A stretch of 64,000 nucleotides of DNA from Sinorhizobium garamanticum (lineage in GTDB: Bacteria > Pseudomonadota > Alphaproteobacteria > Rhizobiales > Rhizobiaceae). Positions 8,555-16,805 of this stretch are shown piece after piece. The translations under genes and the position numbers were made by a program. How positions within the stretch are numbered: the stretch's first letter is position 1; every line of letters begins with the position of its first letter. Below the pieces are notes generated by a model, which had not been told where the DNA came from, did no database searches, and was given only the letters and a program-made list of their open reading frames with translations. The stretch is from the NCBI RefSeq assembly GCF_029892065.1, contig NZ_CP120373.1:372001-436000 (forward strand), written 5' to 3'.

Positions 8555-9346
8555 TCAGTTGATCAGCCCTGCGCGCATGGCCTTGGCAACGGTCTGAACA
8601 CGATTGACGGAATCCAATTTGCGCGTCGCGCGATTGAGATAATGGTTCACCGTGTATTCGGAAAGCGCCATGATTCTCGCCATCTCCATCGTCGTCTTGC
8701 CTGCGGCAGCCCAGCGCAGGCACTCGATCTCACGACGGGAAAGGCTGCCGGGCCCCCGCCTGTCGCGTCCTCGCACCTCGCTCAGCCCGCTGTAAAGCAA
8801 ACCCGCCCAAAGATTGAGCGCCTGCATCTCGTCGTTGGACACAAGCTCTCTACTGCCACCAAAGGCGACGGCGGCACGGCGGCCCGATGCGTCATGAACC
8901 GGTAAATAGAGACCACGCGGCAGGCCGGCCGCTTCGAAGACGCAAACCGCGGCATCACCCTTGCCGTCGAGCCGCCTGCGCGCAAGCTGATGTGCATCGT
9001 AGGTGAAGGGAATCGTGCTTCGGCGCAGTCGCTGGATGACTGGGCTACCATCGATCAGACGAGCGCTGTCGTAGCGCCTGAGGAACTCCGACGGCCAGGT
9101 CGTCATCAGCGCCTGCGCGGCCAGGCTGTGGCATCCGGCATCCGGGATCGACAAAACCAGGAATCCGCGAAAGCCGTAGGCGTCGGATATCTGACCAAGA
9201 ACCCGCTTGATATCGTCCTCGTTGCCCAGCGCGCCCGCGACTGAGCGCCCATCCGGGAGAATCAATGAGGATATTCCTGCGCTGAAATCTGTCACCCGCT
9301 CGTCTCCCACATCCCGCGCCCGATCGAGCGAGGCCGCATTCGCCAT
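8555..9346 (-). CDS. LuxR-family transcriptional regulator (second of a pair)
   Basis: 263 residues with the same two-domain plan as its downstream neighbour. The C-terminal helix-turn-helix is very similar (LSRREIECLRWAAAGKTTME, then TVNHYLNRATRKLDSVNRVQT), and both proteins end in a KAM(K/R)xGxI tail, so the pair arose by tandem duplication. The N-terminal domain has the LuxR fold spacing (WPSEFLRRYDS ... IPFTYD) but not a canonical AHL pocket. The genes are 141 bp apart on the same strand. No luxI-type synthase is in the window. Confidence 0.85.
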   Translation of the reverse strand: MANAASLDRARDVGDERVTDFSAGISSLILPDGRSVAGALGNEDDIKRVLGQISDAYGFRGFLVLSIPDAGCHSLAAQALMTTWPSEFLRRYDSARLIDGSPVIQRLRRSTIPFTYDAHQLARRRLDGKGDAAVCVFEAAGLPRGLYLPVHDASGRRAAVAFGGSRELVSNDEMQALNLWAGLLYSGLSEVRGRDRRGPGSLSRREIECLRWAAAGKTTMEMARIMALSEYTVNHYLNRATRKLDSVNRVQTVAKAMRAGLIN

Positions 9347-9493
9347 GATAAAACTACGTCAAAACTTCCGCCAAAAACCAGACTTCGCTTCAGATACTTG
9401 CAACCGGCCGTAGCGGCGTGCCTGATATATCGCAAGCTAGTGATCTCGAAACACCTCGTCCAGTCGAAGTTCCTAATTTACCGTAAAGCGGCG

Positions 9494-10312
9494 TTAACGT
9501 CCATTGCGCCCGGGGCCGAGGCGCATTCGGACCTCCTCCTCGATCTTTCCAGCTGTCCCCCGTACGACCTCCGCCCAGGCCGCCAACTGCGCCATGTTGA
9601 CACGATAGGCAGGCCCGGTGACGGATACGCCAGCAACCAGATCGTGTTCTGGAACGAAGATCGGCGCTGCGACGCAACAGATTTCCGCCTCGTGCTCCTC
9701 CCGGTCAAATGCGTGTCCATCACGGCGAATTTCATCGATTTCGGCAAGCAGTCCGGCCGCGGAGCGATGCGTATGGGCCGTGAACGGGTGGAATTTCATT
9801 TTTGTGGCAATGCGCATCAATTCCGGCTGCGACAGCGATGACAGCGCGGCCTTGCCGATGCCTGTGCAATAGGCCGGCGATGCCTTGCCGATCTGCGAGC
9901 TCATCCGCACCGTCTGCCGGCTCTCAACCTTGTCGACATAGATGATCTCCGTCTCCTGCAGGACACCAAGGTGAACCGTCTCGCCGGTTAGTTCGTGCAA
10001 ACGCAACAGGTGCGGTTCGGCGATGTCACGGAAGCGGTTGCCGGACCAGGAACGATAGGCGAGCTTCAACAGGCGCAGGCCCGGCTCGTAAGACAGGTCA
10101 CGGCCCTGAATGAGCAGGCCTTCCTCGACCAGGTGGCTGAGCAGCCGATGTACAGTGCCGCGCGGCTGCCCGATGGCTTGAACGATATCCGTGAAGCGTT
10201 GGGGGCTCCCGGCCGTCACCACCGCCTCGAGAACCGCCATGGCCTTGCCGAGCGTACCGGTTCCGGCGATTTCAATCTCTGCGTCGGTCGTCTTGGTTTC
10301 GTTCATATTCAT
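9494..10312 (-). CDS. IclR-family regulator of the adjacent sugar-acid operon
   Basis: 272 residues from ATG 10312 (MNMNETKTTD). The N-terminal winged helix-turn-helix (about 18-75) includes FTDIVQAIGQPRGTVHRLLSHLVEEG split across its helices; the rest is the IclR effector domain with the Cys-containing end (EAEICCVAAPIF). IclR proteins sense small carboxylates or sugar acids. It is divergent from the SDR-dgoK-dgoA-lactonase-dehydratase operon with a good palindrome in the shared 118-bp gap, so it very probably controls that operon. A longer in-frame extension to 10432 would overlap the operator and is unlikely. Confidence 0.9.
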   Translation of the reverse strand: MNMNETKTTDAEIEIAGTGTLGKAMAVLEAVVTAGSPQRFTDIVQAIGQPRGTVHRLLSHLVEEGLLIQGRDLSYEPGLRLLKLAYRSWSGNRFRDIAEPHLLRLHELTGETVHLGVLQETEIIYVDKVESRQTVRMSSQIGKASPAYCTGIGKAALSSLSQPELMRIATKMKFHPFTAHTHRSAAGLLAEIDEIRRDGHAFDREEHEAEICCVAAPIFVPEHDLVAGVSVTGPAYRVNMAQLAAWAEVVRGTAGKIEEEVRMRLGPGRNGR

Positions 10313-10386
10313 CGGGCTTCGATCAGCGGCGTCGTGCCTTGACAGGATAAAAGCAATGGCGCGATAATTCCAGATAATAAAACACT

Positions 10387-10403
10387 GTTCCACATAATGG
10401 AAC
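10387..10403. promoter_or_regulatory. Probable IclR operator
   Basis: Perfect inverted repeat GTTCCA-CATAA-TGGAAC in the gap between the divergent IclR gene and the SDR gene, 28 bp before the SDR start. IclR-family operators often have TGGAA/TTCCA half-sites. A further half-site ATTCCA lies about 20 bp to the left. Confidence 0.65.
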
Positions 10404-10430
10404 CATCTCAGTACCAGCATAGAGGAAGCC

Positions 10431-11201
10431 ATGCCATTGCCGAGCGGTCAGTTTCCCGACCTGCAAAACAAGGGTGTGCTCATAACCGGCGGTGGGTCGG
10501 GCATAGGCGCCGCCCTGGTGGAAGCTTTCTTGCGGCAAGGTGCGCGTGTGGCCTTCATCGACATCGCAGCGGAAGAGAGCCTTGCGCTTTGCGAGAAGCT
10601 GGCGGCAGAAACGGGACGAAAGCCGCAATTCATTTCTGCCGATCTCAGAGAGATCCCGAGCTTGAAAGCGGCCGTCGATACCGCTGCCGGCACACTCGGC
10701 TCGATCCACGTGCTCGTCAACAATGCCGCCCGTGACGACCGGCAGCAACTGGAAGCGGTCACGGAAGAGAGCTGGGACGAAAGCCTGTCCGTCAATCTCA
10801 GGCACCTCTTCTTCATGTGCCAGGCAGTGGCGCCCCACATGCGGTGCGCCGGCGGCGGGTCGATTATCAACTTCTCGTCCATCGCCTTTATGCTCAACAT
10901 GCCGGACGTACCCGCCTATGCGACGGCGAAAGCCGGCATCGTCGGGCTAACCAAGTCGCTCGCCGGCAAACTCGGGCCGGACAATATTCGCGTCAACGCG
11001 ATCCTGCCCGGCATGATCGTCACCGAACGGCAGAAGCGGCTGTGGCTGGACGATGACGCGATTGCACGGATGCAGGAGAGACAGTGCCTGAAACGCATGT
11101 TGATCGCCGACGACCTCGCGGGGCCTTGCCTCTACCTGGCTTCGGACTGTTCGGCAGCGATGACGGCCCAGACCATGATCATCGATGGAGGGGTATTTTG
11201 A
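10431..11201 (+). CDS. Short-chain dehydrogenase, probable aldose (galactose-type) dehydrogenase
   Basis: 256 residues, a classical SDR: nucleotide-binding GGGSGIG near residue 20, NNAA near 97, catalytic Ser in FSS near 147 and Tyr/Lys in YATAKAG near 160. As first gene of an operon with KDGal kinase, KDPGal aldolase, lactonase and dehydratase, it most likely oxidises an aldose such as D-galactose (or a related sugar or deoxy-sugar) to its lactone with NAD(P)+. The start ATG has a strong GAGGAAG ribosome binding site. Its TGA stop overlaps the dgoK ATG (TGATG), implying translational coupling. Confidence 0.85.
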   Translation: MPLPSGQFPDLQNKGVLITGGGSGIGAALVEAFLRQGARVAFIDIAAEESLALCEKLAAETGRKPQFISADLREIPSLKAAVDTAAGTLGSIHVLVNNAARDDRQQLEAVTEESWDESLSVNLRHLFFMCQAVAPHMRCAGGGSIINFSSIAFMLNMPDVPAYATAKAGIVGLTKSLAGKLGPDNIRVNAILPGMIVTERQKRLWLDDDAIARMQERQCLKRMLIADDLAGPCLYLASDCSAAMTAQTMIIDGGVF

Positions 11202-12118
11202 TGACGGCAGGCTATTACGCCGCGGTCGACTGGGGAACCACGAGTTTCCGGCTGTGGCTCATCGGGGAAGATGGCGCCGTCCTTGCGGAACGCCGCAGTG
11301 CTGAAGGCATGACAACGGCGGCGAAGGTCGGGTTCCACGCGGTTCTCGACGCCCATCTCGCCGCGACGGATGCTCCCGGCCATCTCCCGATTATCATTTG
11401 CGGCATGGCCGGTGCCCGCCAGGGTTGGAAGGAGGCCGGTTATCTCGATACACCGGCCGCCCTCACCGCGATTGCCAGCAACGCTATCTCCGTCCCGGAC
11501 GTCGACCGCGATATCCGGATACTTCCAGGTCTCGCCCAGCGCGACATACGCCATCCGGATGTGATGCGTGGCGAGGAAACCCAGCTTCTCGGCGCCGCCG
11601 GTACGCTCGGCGCAGGGCGGCACCTCGTATGCATGCCGGGTACGCACAGCAAATGGGTGCGGCTCAACGGCGAGACGGTCGAGGGCTTTTCCACCTTCAT
11701 GACCGGCGAACTCTTCGATGTCGTCTCGCGTCACTCAATTCTCAGCCATGCGGTGTCGGACGGAGGCGTCTTCGCCGGCAATGATCCGGCGTTTGTCGAA
11801 GCTGTATCAGAGGCAGCCCGGAATCCGGCTCTTGCCACGAACCTGCTTTTTTCAATCCGGGCGGGACAGCTTCTCCACGGGACCAGCGCCACTGATGCCA
11901 AGGCACGGCTCTCCGGCACCCTGATCGGCATCGAGATCGCCGGTGCCCTTGCAACAGCAGGATCGATCGACGGAATTTGCCTTGTGGCATCAGGCCCGCT
12001 CGGGGCGCTCTATCGTGCGGCCCTGGAAAGCGAGGGCCTCAAAATTCAGCATGTCGACGCCGACGACGCGGTGCGGGCCGGCCTCTCCGCCGCCGCCTGT
12101 GCGATCTGGCCCCTTTGA
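11201..12118 (+). CDS. dgoK: 2-dehydro-3-deoxygalactonokinase
   Basis: 305 residues, DgoK family of the ASKHA superfamily. The phosphate-binding loop DWGTTSFRLW is at residues 10-19 and the conserved PGTHSKW motif near 150. It phosphorylates 2-keto-3-deoxy-galactonate with ATP to give KDPGal, the substrate of the next enzyme. The start ATG 11201 overlaps the stop of the SDR gene; a longer upstream frame reads through SDR codons and lacks family similarity. It ends 14 bp before dgoA. Confidence 0.94.
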   Translation: MTAGYYAAVDWGTTSFRLWLIGEDGAVLAERRSAEGMTTAAKVGFHAVLDAHLAATDAPGHLPIIICGMAGARQGWKEAGYLDTPAALTAIASNAISVPDVDRDIRILPGLAQRDIRHPDVMRGEETQLLGAAGTLGAGRHLVCMPGTHSKWVRLNGETVEGFSTFMTGELFDVVSRHSILSHAVSDGGVFAGNDPAFVEAVSEAARNPALATNLLFSIRAGQLLHGTSATDAKARLSGTLIGIEIAGALATAGSIDGICLVASGPLGALYRAALESEGLKIQHVDADDAVRAGLSAAACAIWPL

Positions 12119-12132
12119 CGGAAAGAAAGAAG

Positions 12133-12768
12133 ATGAACCGCATCCCCCTCCCGCCGATGAAATATCCGCTGATTGCCATCCTACGCGGGCTCAAACCCGC
12201 CGAAACGGAAGGCGTCGTCGGCGCGCTGATCGAAACAGGCTTCACTGCCATTGAAATCCCGCTCAACTCGCCCGACCCGTTTCGCTCCATCGAAATCGCC
12301 GTGAAGATGGCGCCGACCGGCTGCCTGATCGGTGCAGGAACTGTGCTGACGACGGAGCAGGTGGAACAACTCGCCGACGTCGGCGGGCGGCTGATGGTGA
12401 GCCCCAATGTCGAACCAACGGTGATCAAGCTTGCCGCGGCGAAAGGCATGGTCACGATGCCGGGCGTGTTCACGCCGACCGAGGCTCTGGCCGCCGCCGG
12501 CGCGGGCGCGACCGGTCTCAAGTTCTTCCCTGCGAGCGTACTCGGCCCCTCGGGCATTGCGGCGATCCGCACCGTTCTTCCAACCGATGTCGAGATCGCA
12601 GCCGTCGGCGGTGTGTCGGAGAGCAACTTCGCAGACTATGCCAAGATCGGCATTCGCAGCTTCGGCCTCGGTTCGAGCCTTTACAGGCCCGGCATGAGCG
12701 CCGCGGAGGTGGAACAACGGGCGAAAGCGACGCTCGAAGCCTATGACACTGTTTATGGAGGCCAGTGA
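12133..12768 (+). CDS. dgoA: 2-dehydro-3-deoxy-6-phosphogalactonate aldolase
   Basis: 211 residues, a KDPG/KDPGal aldolase (class I, TIM barrel). The Schiff-base lysine is K130 in GLKFFPA, and the general-base glutamate is E41 in AIEIPLNSP; IGAGTVL (67-73) and VGGV are family motifs. It cleaves KDPGal to pyruvate and glyceraldehyde-3-phosphate. ATG 12133 follows an AAGAAAGAAG ribosome binding site. Its TGA overlaps the next ATG (TGATG), so the operon is tightly coupled. The dgoK neighbour argues for the galactonate rather than the gluconate isomer. Confidence 0.93.
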   Translation: MNRIPLPPMKYPLIAILRGLKPAETEGVVGALIETGFTAIEIPLNSPDPFRSIEIAVKMAPTGCLIGAGTVLTTEQVEQLADVGGRLMVSPNVEPTVIKLAAAKGMVTMPGVFTPTEALAAAGAGATGLKFFPASVLGPSGIAAIRTVLPTDVEIAAVGGVSESNFADYAKIGIRSFGLGSSLYRPGMSAAEVEQRAKATLEAYDTVYGGQ

Positions 12769-13652
12769 TGACAGATCCCGTTCCCTTCTCCGGCCGCGTT
12801 CTCTGCGACCTCGGTTCCGAGCTCGGCGAAGGTCCGACCTTCGATCCCGGCAGCGGCACCGCATGGTGGTTCAATATCACGGGCCAGGAACTGCACGAGC
12901 TGCATGTCGAAAGCGGACGAAAGACGGTCCACGCCCTGCCCTTTCTCGGCAGCGTGCTTGCTGTCATCGACCCCGCCCGGCAGTTGATCGCGTCGGACCA
13001 GGGGCTTTTCCTTCGCGATACGGGAAGCGGCAAGCTCTCCCTTTTCGCCACGCTTGAGGACAAACCGGTCAACCGCTCCAACGACGGTCGCGTTCATCCA
13101 TCCGGCGCGCTCTGGATCGGCACGATGGGACGGAAAGCCGAAAGGCATTCGGGTTCGATCTACCATGTCGCCGGCGACCGCGTCACCAAGCTCTACAGCA
13201 ACATCAGCATTCCAAACGCAATTTGTTTCTCACCCGATGGCGCCACGGCGTATTTCGCCGATACGGTCGTCAACCGTCTGATGCGCGTCGATATTGATCC
13301 CGCCACTGCTCTTCCGACCGGAGACGCCGTTGTTCTTTCCGACGAGAGCACTTCGCCCGGCGGCCTCGACGGCTCGGTCTGCGATGCCGACGGGCTGATC
13401 TGGAACGCTCGCTGGGGCGCGAGCTCCATCGACGTCTACAAGCCGGACGGCCAAAAGATCGCCCGCTACGCCGTGCCCGCGACGCAACCAAGCTGCCCCG
13501 CTTTCATCGGCGCGAAGGCTGACCGGCTGCTCGTAACTACGGCCTGGCAGGGGATGGACGAGACCGCGCGGGCGGCCGATCCCGATGCCGGAAAGACTTT
13601 CGAGCTCGGCATCGAGGTCAAGGGCCGTTTCGAGCCGGCGTTTCTGCTCTGA
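12768..13652 (+). CDS. SMP-30/gluconolactonase-family lactonase
   Basis: 294 residues, a six-bladed beta-propeller of the SMP-30 family. The divalent-metal ligands can be placed at E21 (LGEGPTF), N105 (NRSNDGR), N150 (IPNAICFSPDG) and D201 (GGLDGSV). It hydrolyses a sugar lactone to the aldonic acid, here presumably the lactone made by the SDR enzyme. ATG 12768 with an upstream GGAGG is preferred to the GTG three bases earlier. It overlaps the dgoA stop. An 85-bp gap separates it from the dehydratase gene. Confidence 0.92.
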   Translation: MTDPVPFSGRVLCDLGSELGEGPTFDPGSGTAWWFNITGQELHELHVESGRKTVHALPFLGSVLAVIDPARQLIASDQGLFLRDTGSGKLSLFATLEDKPVNRSNDGRVHPSGALWIGTMGRKAERHSGSIYHVAGDRVTKLYSNISIPNAICFSPDGATAYFADTVVNRLMRVDIDPATALPTGDAVVLSDESTSPGGLDGSVCDADGLIWNARWGASSIDVYKPDGQKIARYAVPATQPSCPAFIGAKADRLLVTTAWQGMDETARAADPDAGKTFELGIEVKGRFEPAFLL

Positions 13653-13737
13653 CCCCATAACAAGTGCTGGTATCGGGCCGCCAAAAAGTCATACAATTTA
13701 GCCATGCGATGAATCGCCATGGAAAGGGAGGGCTCGG

Positions 13738-15462
13738 ATGAGCGAAAAGAAAAAGGAACTGAGGAGCCGCCATTGGTATGGCGGGACGCACAAGGACGGC
13801 TTCATTCACCGGTCCTGGATGAAAAACCAGGGGTTCCCGGATCATGTTTTCGACGGTCGACCGATCATCGGCATCTGCAACACCTGGTCCGAGCTCACCC
13901 CCTGCAACAGCCACCTGCGCGTTTTGGCCGAAGGCGTCAAACGCGGCGTCTGGGAGGCCGGCGGTTTTCCGGTCGAGTTCCCGGTTTCCTCGCTCGGCGA
14001 GACGCAGATGCGCCCAACGGCCATGCTTTTCCGCAACCTCCTGGCGATGGACGTAGAAGAGGCGATCCGCGCCCACGGGATCGACGGTGTGGTGCTGCTC
14101 GGCGGCTGTGACAAGACGACCCCGGGCCAGTTGATGGGCGCCGCCTCCGTCGACCTGCCGACGATCGTCGTTTCCTCCGGGCCGATGCTGAACGGCAAAT
14201 GGAAGGGCAAGGACATCGGCTCGGGCACGGATGTCTGGAAATTCTCGGAAGCCGTGCGGGCCGGCGAGATGAGCCTGCAGGAATTCATGGCTGCGGAAAG
14301 CGGCATGTCACGTTCACCCGGGGTCTGCATGACGATGGGCACCGCAACCACGATGGCGTCGATCGTGGAAGCGATGGGCCTTTCGCTTCCCACCAACGCA
14401 GCCCTTCCTGCCGTCGACGCGCGCCGCATGGCGCTCGCACACATGACCGGCAAGCGGATCGTCGGGATGGTGCACGAGGACCTTCGACTGTCGAAGATCC
14501 TGACGAAGAAGAACTTCGAGAACGGCATCATCGCAAACGCCGCCGTCGGCGGATCGACCAATGCTGTCGTGCACATGCTCGCGATTGCCGGACGCGCCGG
14601 GGTCGACCTCTGTCTTGAAGACTTCGATCGCGTCGGCGGCCAGGTCCCCTGCATCGTCAATTGCATGCCGTCGGGCAAATATCTCATCGAGGATCTCGCC
14701 TATGCGGGCGGCCTGCCGGCGGTCATGAACCGCATCCAGCACCTGCTCCATGCCGACGCGCCGACGGTTTTCGGCGTGCCGATCAGCAAATATTGGGAAG
14801 GTGCCGAGGTCTACAATGACGACGTCATCCGTCCGCTCGACAACCCGCTGCGCGCCGCCGCCGGCATTCGCGTGCTGAAAGGCAATCTCGCCCCGAACGG
14901 CGCGGTCATAAAGCCATCGGCTGCGAGCGAGCATCTGCTCGCGCACGAAGGTCCGGCTTACGTCTTCGAGACGATCGAGGACCTCAAGGCCAAGATCGAC
15001 GATCCGGACCTGCCTGTAACCGAGGATACGATCCTCGTTCTCAAGGGCTGCGGCCCGAAAGGCTATCCCGGTATGGCGGAAGTCGGCAACATGCCGATCC
15101 CGCGCCGGCTCGTCGAAAAGGGCGTTCGCGACATGGTGCGCGTTTCGGATGCGCGCATGTCGGGCACCGCCTTCGGCACCGTGGTCCTGCACGTCAGCCC
15201 GGAAGCGAATGCCGGCGGTCCACTTGCGATCGTCAAGACCGGCGACCGCATTCGTCTCGATGCCTTGAAGGGCGAGTTGAACCTCCTGATCGGCGAGGAG
15301 GAGTTCGCGGCCCGCATGGCCGCCTGGCAGCCGCCGGAGCAGAAATGGCAGCGCGGCTATTACAAGCTTTATCACGAGACCGTACTGCAGGCCGACAAGG
15401 GTGCCGACCTCGACTTCCTCGTCGGCAAGAGCGGTAGCGACGTGCAGCGCGAAAGCCACTAA
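13738..15462 (+). CDS. IlvD/Edd-family sugar acid dehydratase (arabinonate/galactonate type)
   Basis: 574 residues. Cys56, Cys124 and Cys197 align with the three [2Fe-2S] ligands of Rhizobium L-arabinonate dehydratase (Cys59/127/200, from memory) with a constant offset of three, in TPCNSH, GGCDKTTPG and GVCMTMG. The enzyme removes water from an aldonic acid to give 2-keto-3-deoxy acid using the cluster and Mg2+. Context (dgoK, dgoA) indicates galactonate or a stereochemical relative as substrate, rather than the branched-chain dihydroxy acids of IlvD. A strong GGGAGGG ribosome binding site precedes ATG 13738. Last gene of the operon. Confidence 0.9.
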   Translation: MSEKKKELRSRHWYGGTHKDGFIHRSWMKNQGFPDHVFDGRPIIGICNTWSELTPCNSHLRVLAEGVKRGVWEAGGFPVEFPVSSLGETQMRPTAMLFRNLLAMDVEEAIRAHGIDGVVLLGGCDKTTPGQLMGAASVDLPTIVVSSGPMLNGKWKGKDIGSGTDVWKFSEAVRAGEMSLQEFMAAESGMSRSPGVCMTMGTATTMASIVEAMGLSLPTNAALPAVDARRMALAHMTGKRIVGMVHEDLRLSKILTKKNFENGIIANAAVGGSTNAVVHMLAIAGRAGVDLCLEDFDRVGGQVPCIVNCMPSGKYLIEDLAYAGGLPAVMNRIQHLLHADAPTVFGVPISKYWEGAEVYNDDVIRPLDNPLRAAAGIRVLKGNLAPNGAVIKPSAASEHLLAHEGPAYVFETIEDLKAKIDDPDLPVTEDTILVLKGCGPKGYPGMAEVGNMPIPRRLVEKGVRDMVRVSDARMSGTAFGTVVLHVSPEANAGGPLAIVKTGDRIRLDALKGELNLLIGEEEFAARMAAWQPPEQKWQRGYYKLYHETVLQADKGADLDFLVGKSGSDVQRESH

Positions 15463-15567
15463 TGCATGTCGCCCAAAAGTGCGCAGCGGTTTTGGGACTA
15501 CGACATGCACAAAAACAAGGACCTAAAGCGCGTTGCATGAATTCGATTGAACGCGACGCGCTTTAGG
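15462..15567. repeat. Double inverted-repeat element after the dehydratase gene
   Basis: The first part has GCATGTCG...CGACATGC arms (15464-15471 / 15502-15509). The second is a perfect 12-bp stem CCTAAAGCGCGT (15522-15533) with ACGCGCTTTAGG (15556-15567). It immediately follows the stop codon and is a different family from the two-hairpin repeat at 16681. I recall similar sequence as abundant between rhizobial genes. It may also stabilise or end the mRNA. Confidence 0.75.
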
Positions 15568-15855
15568 ACGTCGTCAGCGCTGCCATTTGAACCGATCTGT
15601 CATGGGGCACTAAGATCCCGGATGAACATCCATTCGGGATCTTTCATGCGAATTCGTCGCTCTCTCGAAGTATTCCTCACAGGCGATCCGAGAAGTCCTG
15701 GTCGCCGGCCTAGATTTAGCTACACCTAAATGAAGAAACAACTTCGTTAGCCGACTTTGCGAGACACGGCTACCAACCGATTGATCCTGTCAAGACAAAG
15801 CATCCAAGGGTAGAATCTTCACCACTGCATCGGGCGGAAGACTTGCATTTTTTAC
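15568..15855. other. Intergenic region with one hairpin, no gene seen
   Basis: About 290 bp without a credible gene. It contains a perfect 9-bp inverted repeat AAGATCCCG (15612-15620) / CGGGATCTT (15635-15643) with an inner GATG/CATC pairing, which could be a weak terminator for the upstream operon. No T-run follows beyond TTT. Confidence 0.5.
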
Positions 15856-15880
15856 GGAACAGATTTCGCTGCCGGACGTT
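15856..15880 (+). promoter_or_regulatory. Candidate EcfG/RpoE2-type general stress promoter
   Basis: GGAAC (15856-15860), 16-bp spacer, CGTT (15877-15880). This matches the alphaproteobacterial general-stress sigma factor consensus GGAAC-N16/17-CGTT. It lies 84 bp before the PRC-barrel start codon and points at it. Confidence 0.7.
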
Positions 15881-15963
15881 GCTTAAGCATCACCAGCGCG
15901 GTGGGGCAGGCCGCTCGCCAACGCCGCGGGGTGATCGACAACGTCAACGAAAGGCAGTCTGAT

Positions 15964-16602
15964 ATGACAAAGAAACTTGTATCTTCCGTTGCGGCTGGCG
16001 CGCTTCTCGTGGGCGTTACCTTCGCCCCGACAAGTTTCGCGCAGCAGACAACGACCCCGCCCCCGGCCGACCCTGCGGCGCCTACGCAGATGCAGCCGGG
16101 CGGCACCACACCGCCTGCTACAGAGCCTCCAGCCGATCAGGCACAGACTCCTCCTCCCGCTGGGGAAAAACCCGCCGATACGGCAGCCGCTAAATCGGAC
16201 TATCTGACCGAACAGGCAGACGATCAGATCGCCACCAGCACCTATGTAGGCCAAGCGGTTTACAATGCTGCCGATGAAAGCATCGGCGAAATCAACGATC
16301 TGATCATCAAGAAGGACGGCGGTGTCGAAGCGGCAGTGATCGGTGTCGGCGGCTTCCTCGGTATCGGCGAGAAGAACGTGGCGGTCCCGTTCGACCGGAT
16401 CGAGATCTCCGAGCAGGCCGACACGGCAGCGTTGAAACTGACGACGACCGAGACGGCCGACACACTGAAGGCAGCGCCGGAGTTCAAGACGAAGGCGCAG
16501 ATGATGGCCGAACGTCAGGCCGCGCAGCCGGTTGACCAATCGACGACCTCGTCGACGGGTACGACGCCGGCAACGCCGACACAGCCGGCACCTCAGCAGT
16601 AA
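15964..16602 (+). CDS. Exported PRC-barrel domain protein
   Basis: 212 residues. A Sec signal peptide (MTKKLVSSVAAGALLVGVTF..., cleavage probably after TSFA near residue 26) is followed by a Pro/Thr/Gln-rich low-complexity linker (about 28-80). One PRC-barrel domain (about 90-160) contains YVGQAVYNAADESIGEINDL. A second low-complexity Ala/Thr/Pro/Gln tail ends the protein. PRC-barrels in RimM and photosynthetic reaction centres mediate protein or RNA contacts; exported rhizobial versions have no firm function. The stress-type promoter suggests a role in envelope stress. A start at 15901 would place the signal internally and is rejected. Confidence 0.88.
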   Translation: MTKKLVSSVAAGALLVGVTFAPTSFAQQTTTPPPADPAAPTQMQPGGTTPPATEPPADQAQTPPPAGEKPADTAAAKSDYLTEQADDQIATSTYVGQAVYNAADESIGEINDLIIKKDGGVEAAVIGVGGFLGIGEKNVAVPFDRIEISEQADTAALKLTTTETADTLKAAPEFKTKAQMMAERQAAQPVDQSTTSSTGTTPATPTQPAPQQ

Positions 16603-16622
16603 GCTGAGTCAGTAAGCTGAGT
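16597..16622. repeat. 13-bp tandem duplication spanning the PRC-barrel stop codon
   Basis: CAGTAAGCTGAGT occurs twice, directly abutting (16597-16609, 16610-16622). The first copy carries the TAA stop at 16600-16602. Confidence 0.9.
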
Positions 16623-16652
16623 GCGGAGCGGGACATCCCGCCCCCAGGCCTG

Positions 16653-16677
16653 AAAAGCGGCGCGATGCGCCGCTTTT
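16653..16677. terminator. Bidirectional intrinsic terminator
   Basis: A perfect 11-bp stem AAAAGCGGCGC-GAT-GCGCCGCTTTT. The A/T ends give U-runs on both strands, so it can end the PRC-barrel transcript rightward and the leftward flavoenzyme transcript. Confidence 0.85.
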
Positions 16678-16680
16678 CCA

Positions 16681-16785
16681 CTGCATGATTCCTTAGAATT
16701 GGAATCGATTTAAGGAAAAAATCATGCAGCAATTCAAAGTGTTTCAGCGACCTTTGCGCGCCCAATTGGACGCGCGGCGCTGTAG
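16681..16785. repeat. Two-hairpin palindromic repeat, copy 3 (complete)
   Basis: CTGCATGATTCCTTAGAATT...AATCGATTTAAGGA...CATGCAG, linker CAATTCAAAGTG, then TTCAGCGACCTTTGCGCG...CGCGCGGCGCTGTAG. Forward orientation; it lies between the terminator and the 3' end of the flavoenzyme gene. Confidence 0.88.
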
Positions 16786-16805
16786 TGGCCTCAAACAGAA
16801 TGACC

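Noticed and set aside
7640..9346. Quorum-sensing luxR-luxI locus
   Set aside because: No acyl-homoserine-lactone synthase is present and the ligand residues are incomplete in both LuxR-like proteins.
13738..15462. Dihydroxy-acid dehydratase of branched-chain amino acid synthesis (IlvD)
   Set aside because: Operon context (dgoK, dgoA, lactonase) and cysteine spacing fit the arabinonate/galactonate dehydratase branch better; IlvD would be expected outside a sugar-acid operon.
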